Positions 59,336-64,000 of a stretch of DNA of 64,000 bases are shown piece by piece (position 1 is the first letter of the stretch; each line of letters opens with the position of its first letter). The DNA is from Actinomycetes bacterium (GTDB lineage: Bacteria > Actinomycetota > Acidimicrobiia > Acidimicrobiales > SZUA-35), in assembly GCA_024276425.1 (NCBI GenBank), contig JAJRXF010000095.1:20207-84206 (forward strand). The letters are read 5' to 3'. Below the pieces are notes generated by a model. It saw only the letters and a list, made by a program, of their open reading frames with translations. It did no database searches and was not told where the DNA came from. The translations under genes and the position numbers were made by a program.

Positions 59336-60746
59336 TGGGCTGATCCTTCGTTCGAGCCGGGGCCGTCTCGATGAGTTCCAGTACTCGATCCAGATCGCCG
59401 TCGTGGGTCCTGGGGTTCAGGAAGGCCAAGCGGATAATGAGCCTGCCGTGTATTTGAGTTGAGGTCAACAGGACCTCACCGTCCTTGTTGATGTGGTCAA
59501 GTAATACTTCGGTGTCCACATCCCCGTGAACTGACCGGAAGACAACCACGCTAAGGTCCGGACTGCCAACTACCACGACGCGGGCGATCTGATCAAGCTC
59601 GGTGCGGGCTCGTTCGGCCAAGTCCAACATGCGGTCCAGTTCACCTCTGAAAGCAGCCACACCGTGGAGGTGCAGGCCGAGCCAGACCGGCAGTCCTCGA
59701 AAGGGCCGAGTTAGTTCTGGGCCAAGGGAATAGAAGTGCGGCAGGCCCTCAATATCCACGGTGTCTCGTAGGTAAGAACCCGAACCAGCATGCGCCTCCA
59801 CCAGCGCATCACCGTCGCGAACCAAGAGTCCACCAATTCCAAAGGGCATGAAAAGACTCTTGTGGGCATCAAGGGTGACCGAGTCAAACTGATCAATACC
59901 AGAGAGGCGTTTCGAGCCTCGTTCGGTGAGCTGAAAGAAGCCACCATAGGCCGCATCAACATGACTCCAGGCGCCGTACTTTGCCGCGGTCCCAGCCACA
60001 TCTGCCAGCGGGTCGATTGTTCCGGAGTCGGTCGTTCCGGCCGAAGCAACCACGAGCATCGGCCGCAGGCCCAAGCGCAAGTCTTGATCAATGGTTGCCT
60101 GGAGTTGAGCGGTGTCGATCCGAAGCGAGGCATCCGCATCGATGGTTCGGACCCGATCTGGGGCGATGCCGGCCAGCCTTGCTGCCTTGGTTATCGAGTG
60201 GTGGGCCTGGACCGAAACATAGACAACTCCTTGGCGAAAGTCGCCGTCGGTCGAGTCGCGGCTGAAACGAGAGCGCGCGGTCACCACCGCGGTGAGGTTA
60301 GCTATGGAGCCACCAGACAAAAGCACTCCGGCCGCCCGCGATCCCATGGAGAAGAGTTGGATCATCCAGTCGATGACTCCTTGCTCGATCGCCACCGCTC
60401 CGGTGCTGGCGTTGTTTCCGCCGGTGTATCGGTTTAGTCCCGCAGCCAAGAATTCGCCCACCGCACCGCTAAACACTCCCCCGTTTGGGATGTAGCCAAG
60501 GTGGGAGCCCGAAGCAGTGTCGACACCGACTTGATTGGAGCTCAGGATGACCTCGAGCAAGTCCTCCATTGCCCCACCAACCTCCGCCGGAGGCTGACGA
60601 AGAGTCTCCAGAACAGAAGCGTCGGAGACCGGCCCCACTACCGGGGCGCTGGGCAAGTTGATGAGAAACTGATCGAGAAACTCCAAGGCTTGATCGCCGA
60701 GCGTTCTTCTCTGATCGCTAGACATCTCAAGCGGAAGGTTGGACAT
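59307..60746 (-). CDS. PLP-dependent group II amino-acid decarboxylase
   Basis: 479 residues from ATG at 60746; the frame is open to 61124 but the extra part is not protein-like and lies opposite the molybdenum hydroxylase gene. The fold-type I decarboxylase shows GYIPNGGVFSGAVGEF, GVLLSGGSIANLTAVVTAR (about 128, PLP phosphate), SVQAHHSITKAARL (His stacking on PLP), SHVDAAYGGFFQL (Asp) and TLDAHKSLFMPFG with the PLP-lysine (about 295). It belongs to the aromatic-amino-acid, glutamate and aspartate decarboxylase group, making amines from amino acids. The precise substrate is open. Confidence 0.88.
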   Translation of the reverse strand: MSNLPLEMSSDQRRTLGDQALEFLDQFLINLPSAPVVGPVSDASVLETLRQPPAEVGGAMEDLLEVILSSNQVGVDTASGSHLGYIPNGGVFSGAVGEFLAAGLNRYTGGNNASTGAVAIEQGVIDWMIQLFSMGSRAAGVLLSGGSIANLTAVVTARSRFSRDSTDGDFRQGVVYVSVQAHHSITKAARLAGIAPDRVRTIDADASLRIDTAQLQATIDQDLRLGLRPMLVVASAGTTDSGTIDPLADVAGTAAKYGAWSHVDAAYGGFFQLTERGSKRLSGIDQFDSVTLDAHKSLFMPFGIGGLLVRDGDALVEAHAGSGSYLRDTVDIEGLPHFYSLGPELTRPFRGLPVWLGLHLHGVAAFRGELDRMLDLAERARTELDQIARVVVVGSPDLSVVVFRSVHGDVDTEVLLDHINKDGEVLLTSTQIHGRLIIRLAFLNPRTHDGDLDRVLELIETAPARTKDQPNGHWFHPNP

Positions 60747-60881
60747 GGCTGCAGTTCTAGCAAATCCGTACCCAATGGTTTGGGCATAGGTCTCAGGAAT
60801 CTGGGAGAATGCCACCGCATCTGCGCAACTCTGCACCCAACCCTTTGAGCAGGAAACAATATAGAAACGGACAGATAGAAG

Positions 60882-63152
60882 ATGGTGTTGACCGAGGTAC
60901 CCAAATTCGTCCGAGCCGACGGGCCAGATAAGGTCACGGGCACGGGCCGTTACACAGCGGACATGAACCTGACCGGAATGCTGGCAGCAAAGCTCAAGTT
61001 CGCCGAGATCTCTCACGGCCGAATCACCAAGCTTGACGTCGAGCAGGCTCGGGCAATCCCGGGCGTCTTCGCTGTGCTCACCGATGCTGATGTCCCCGAG
61101 GTGCGTTACAGCTCTCAAGTCCAAGACCGAACGCTGTTCGCCCGAGACACGGTTCGTTTTGAAGGAGAAGTCGTGGCCGCCGTCGCAGCGCTAACTCCCG
61201 AGATTGCCGAGGCGGCAATCGCCGCTATCACCGTCGAGTACGAAATGCTCCCACCAATCACCGACCCCGAGGCCGCTCTCGCCGACTCTGATGCCCTTGT
61301 CCACCAAGATTGGGAGAGCTACTCCAGCAACGGGATCGTGGTGCGGTCGGGTAATACCGCCTCGTTCTCCTCGTTGGAGAGGGGCGACAGTGACGCCGCC
61401 ATGGCGCTGGCCGACCGGGTGATTCACAGCCGCTATGTGGCCGATGCCAGCCATGCCGTTCCCATCGAGCCACGGGCAGTTTTGGCTCAGTGGCAGGGCA
61501 ACAAGGTTACGATCTGGAGTTCGACCCAGGTCCCCTTCGATGCCAGGGCTGGCGTGTGTGAGACACTCCAAATCCCAACCAATCGGGTACGCATCATTGT
61601 TCCCCACCTTGGTGGCGGCTTTGGTGGCAAGTGCGGATTCCACTTCGAGGCCCACGTCGCTGCCTTGGCCCGAGCGGCCAGGCGACCGGTGCGCCTCGTA
61701 TTCTCCCGTCACGAAGAGTTCGTCGCTCCTGACCGTCGACGCGAAGGAATTGTCGTCGAGGTGGCAACTGGTGTCGATGCTGAGGGCTCGATCGTGGCCA
61801 GAACGGGCAAGGTCGTTATCGACTGCGGGGCCTATATCGCCGATACCGCCTTCTTTCCCCAACTAGCCGCCATGCACCTCGCTGGGCCCTACCTTGTACC
61901 CAATCTCAAAATCGAATCTCACCTCGTTTACACCAACCATCAGCCCTCCGGTTCGGTCCGAGCCCCCACCGCCCCCCAAGTATGCTGGGCATTAGAATCA
62001 CATACCGATGAGATCGCGGCCGCCATTGGGATGAATCCGGTTGATTTTCGACTCAAGAACGCGGTCGAAACCGGCATGGTCGGACCGATGGGCCAGACCT
62101 ATGACGAAATTGGTCTACGGCGCTGCATCACCCTGGCCAGCAAGGGTGCGGGCGATCAGGACGAACTTGGACCGGATGAGGCCGTCGGGGTCGCCATTGG
62201 TTGGTGGCCTAGCTTCTCGTCCCCTTCGGGGGCCTATGTGAAACTCGATGATGACGGTGCGGGCCAAATCATCACCGGTGCTCAAGAATGCGGCACCGGC
62301 GCGGTCATGACCCTGCGCCAATTGGCGGCTGACGAGTTAGGCATGCACCCAGAGGACTTTGAACTCATCTATCAGGACACCAGCACTGGCCCCTACGACA
62401 TGGGTGCCACCGGATCCCAAACCCTGCTCAACAACGGCCGAGCGGTGGTCAATGCCTCCCGCCAGATTGCCGACCAACTCCGAGAGTTGGCGGCTCAACA
62501 ACTGGAAGCCTCCCCTGCCGACATTGTGCTGGCCAACGGCCATGCCAACGTCGCAGGATCGAGCACTCCATCGGTTTCACTCACCGAACTCGCTGGTATC
62601 GCCGCTGGCGGCGAACTGCTTTTGGGGGTCGGATCCGGTGAGCCACCGGAGGCCCCACCCATTGTGGGAGCGAACTGCGTGGGAGACCAAGGAATGGCGG
62701 CATGGGTTGGGCCTCAGTTTTCCTGCCATGCGGTGCGAATCCGGTTGGATCGAGACACTGGAGTGGTTCGTGTCCTCAAGGTCAATGCCGCCCACGACTC
62801 GGGCACCATTATCAACCCCATGGGGGCCCACGGTCAGGTGGAGGGTGCAGTTGTGATGGGTATCGGCCAAGCACTAACCGAGGGAACCCGCTATGACGAG
62901 GACGGCAAACAGATGAACACCGCTTTGTTGGAGTACAAGCTGCAGACCTCGGCCGACGCACCCGAGATCAATACCCAGTTCGTTGAGATATTCACCAGCA
63001 ACGCCGGTCCAAATGGAGCCAAGGGATTGGCCGAAGCACCCAATATCGCAACCGCGGCGGCCATCGCCAACGCACTTGCCAAGCTCATTGGCCGACCACT
63101 TCGCCAGTTGCCAATGACAGCGGAGCGAGTATGGGAGGCCATGTCGCAATGA
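60882..63152 (+). CDS. Molybdenum hydroxylase large subunit (xanthine dehydrogenase family)
   Basis: 756 residues. Domain order: N-terminal aldehyde-oxidase/XDH a/b hammerhead (KVTGTGRYTADMNLTGML; RFEGEVVAAVAA), then the two molybdopterin-binding parts: HLGGGFGGKCGFHFEAH (about 245), an active-site loop PSGSVRAPTAPQ (about 355) in place of the AYRGAGRP-type loop, TGAQECGTGAVMTLRQ (about 465), VGANCVGDQGMAAWVG and the catalytic Glu in NGAKGLAEAPN (about 710). No signal peptide, so cytoplasmic. It is not a CO dehydrogenase form I (no AYxCSFR). The FAD subunit follows with four-base overlap; the 2Fe-2S subunit should lie beyond the window. Confidence 0.9.
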   Translation: MVLTEVPKFVRADGPDKVTGTGRYTADMNLTGMLAAKLKFAEISHGRITKLDVEQARAIPGVFAVLTDADVPEVRYSSQVQDRTLFARDTVRFEGEVVAAVAALTPEIAEAAIAAITVEYEMLPPITDPEAALADSDALVHQDWESYSSNGIVVRSGNTASFSSLERGDSDAAMALADRVIHSRYVADASHAVPIEPRAVLAQWQGNKVTIWSSTQVPFDARAGVCETLQIPTNRVRIIVPHLGGGFGGKCGFHFEAHVAALARAARRPVRLVFSRHEEFVAPDRRREGIVVEVATGVDAEGSIVARTGKVVIDCGAYIADTAFFPQLAAMHLAGPYLVPNLKIESHLVYTNHQPSGSVRAPTAPQVCWALESHTDEIAAAIGMNPVDFRLKNAVETGMVGPMGQTYDEIGLRRCITLASKGAGDQDELGPDEAVGVAIGWWPSFSSPSGAYVKLDDDGAGQIITGAQECGTGAVMTLRQLAADELGMHPEDFELIYQDTSTGPYDMGATGSQTLLNNGRAVVNASRQIADQLRELAAQQLEASPADIVLANGHANVAGSSTPSVSLTELAGIAAGGELLLGVGSGEPPEAPPIVGANCVGDQGMAAWVGPQFSCHAVRIRLDRDTGVVRVLKVNAAHDSGTIINPMGAHGQVEGAVVMGIGQALTEGTRYDEDGKQMNTALLEYKLQTSADAPEINTQFVEIFTSNAGPNGAKGLAEAPNIATAAAIANALAKLIGRPLRQLPMTAERVWEAMSQ

Positions 63153-64000
63153 GTATCACCATCGCCACCACGTTGACCGAAGTTTTTGCCGCCATGGACC
63201 AGGGAGCGCGGCCGATCGCAGGCGGGACCGATCTGGTCGTCGGAGCACGGTCGGGCAAATCATCCCTTCCTGACCAACTGGTTGCCATAGACCGGATACC
63301 GGAACTGTCCACAATCACAACCATCGAGGTTGTCGGTGGGGATCCACCATCCGATGATGGCACCTGGTTGCGGATTGGTGCCACGGTTAGTCACGCGGAA
63401 CTCATGGCTAATGAAGTCATAGCTCGCGACTACAGCGGGTTGGCCGACGCTAGTGCCCTGGTCGGGTCACCGGCGACGAGAAACGTTGGCACCCTTGGAG
63501 GCAACGTCATGAATGCTTCCCCGGCTATGGATACCGGGGCTCCACTGCTGGCTATGGGAGCCAAGGTCGTTCTCGCCTCAAGCGATGGGAGTCGCACGAT
63601 CGGGCTGGCCGAGCTATGGACGGGACCAGGGCAAACATCGGCTCGCCCAAACGAAGTTTGTATCGCCATTCTGATTCCCGAACACAGCCCCGGCGTGGCC
63701 AGCGCTTACGTACGGCTGGAGTATCGCCGAGCCATGGAGATTGCGGTTGTTGGAGCCGGGGCAATGGTGGCGCTAGACAATGACGGTTCCGTAAAACACG
63801 CCGCGGTCGCCATGTCTGCGGTGGGACCCACCATCGTGGCACTCGAGGGCCTGGCTGGTGTTGTTGTTGGCAGGGGGCTCGACCATGGAAGCCTGACTGG
63901 TGTGGCCCAACTCGCTTCCGAGCAGGCGACACCAATATCTGATCTGCGGGCAAGCGACCGGTACCGCAGGCATGCCGTTGGTGTCATGGCCAGACGGGCA
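63149..64000 (+). CDS. FAD-binding subunit of the molybdenum hydroxylase, 3' partial
   Basis: 284 codons, open to the window edge. FAD-binding medium-subunit features: RPIAGGTDLVVGARSG (about residue 21, flavin diphosphate loop), VGSPATRNVGTLGGNVMNASPAMD (about 105-128; RNVGTLGGN is the family motif), then the start of the C-terminal CO-dehydrogenase-type flavoprotein domain (YRRAMEIAVVGAGAMV). It passes electrons from the molybdenum site via FeS centres to FAD. Start overlaps the large subunit stop (ATGA). Confidence 0.9.
   Translation, partial: MSITIATTLTEVFAAMDQGARPIAGGTDLVVGARSGKSSLPDQLVAIDRIPELSTITTIEVVGGDPPSDDGTWLRIGATVSHAELMANEVIARDYSGLADASALVGSPATRNVGTLGGNVMNASPAMDTGAPLLAMGAKVVLASSDGSRTIGLAELWTGPGQTSARPNEVCIAILIPEHSPGVASAYVRLEYRRAMEIAVVGAGAMVALDNDGSVKHAAVAMSAVGPTIVALEGLAGVVVGRGLDHGSLTGVAQLASEQATPISDLRASDRYRRHAVGVMARRA

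Noticed and set aside
60747-61124. Open extension of the decarboxylase frame
   Set aside because: It lies opposite the molybdenum hydroxylase start and has no family features; the usual decarboxylase N-terminus begins at 60746.
1-64000. tRNA, rRNA, CRISPR array, insertion sequence or replication origin
   Set aside because: Searched by eye for cloverleaf signatures, regular spaced repeats, transposase motifs and terminal inverted repeats; none convincing. A covariance-model search would settle small RNAs.

Overview
This window looks like a piece of a moderately GC-rich actinobacterial chromosome. The evidence is a 13E12/DUF222 gene, ROK, IclR, LysR, TetR, MarR and ArsR regulators, an ECF sigma with a zinc-binding anti-sigma, tandem UspA and CBS proteins, a separate B12-mutase subunit with MeaB, many acyl-CoA dehydrogenases, and several start codons lying 6-8 bases after a TANNNT -10 box (leaderless transcripts). 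A free-living heterotroph of the Acidimicrobiia type is my best guess. There is no rRNA or tRNA in the window to confirm it, and gene density is high with short gaps.

Layout. 1-3.7 kb: end of a choline-kinase-like phosphotransferase, a dimethylglycine/sarcosine dehydrogenase-like flavoenzyme, and NAD(P)HX epimerase. 3.8-9 kb: a DUF222 protein whose HNH core is missing, a membrane diguanylate cyclase, and a histidine kinase / ECF sigma / anti-sigma operon. 9-17.5 kb: one minus-strand amino-sugar operon (ROK regulator, binding lipoprotein, two permeases, NagZ, NagA, NagB-II) with a promoter and palindromic operator overlapping its first codon. 17.6-23 kb: UspA, CBS protein, Pfk-2, IclR and an ABC exporter. 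23.1-31.7 kb: an acyclic-terpene-utilisation (Atu)-like operon (biotin-dependent carboxylase, AtuA, nitronate monooxygenase, acyl-CoA dehydrogenase, TetR). 31.7-38.6 kb: a 28-residue membrane peptide, Tat lipoprotein metallo-hydrolase, P450, amidohydrolase, M20 hydrolase, glutamine-synthetase-like ligase and AhpD-like protein.

38.7-40.1 kb is an accessory islet: a DUF4143 remnant, a lipoprotein, and a secreted four-cysteine protein behind a promoter whose spacer holds a run of nine G. 40.1-47.6 kb is acyl-CoA metabolism: an AcuI-like reductase, ArsR, acyl-CoA dehydrogenase, MFS, MarR, and a B12 mutase whose active-site residues point to isobutyryl-CoA mutase, with its B12 subunit and MeaB. 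47.7-49.1 kb: two paralogous lipoproteins. 49.1-55.9 kb: an SDR / amine oxidase / LysR / hydantoinase A / hydantoinase B operon. 56-64 kb: a HisKA-REC fusion without an ATPase domain, a thioesterase, an SH3 lipoprotein, acyl-CoA dehydrogenase, group II decarboxylase and a molybdenum hydroxylase that runs off the window.

Functionally the region serves scavenging of cell-wall/chitin amino sugars (GlcNAc-6-P to Fru-6-P, then Pfk-2), oxidation of branched and short-chain acyl-CoAs, and breakdown of N-methylated or cyclic amides. The most unusual items are the poly-G promoter with its secreted protein/lipoprotein pair, the mutase specificity residues, the HNH-less DUF222 protein, the HisKA-REC fusion and the 28-residue membrane peptide.
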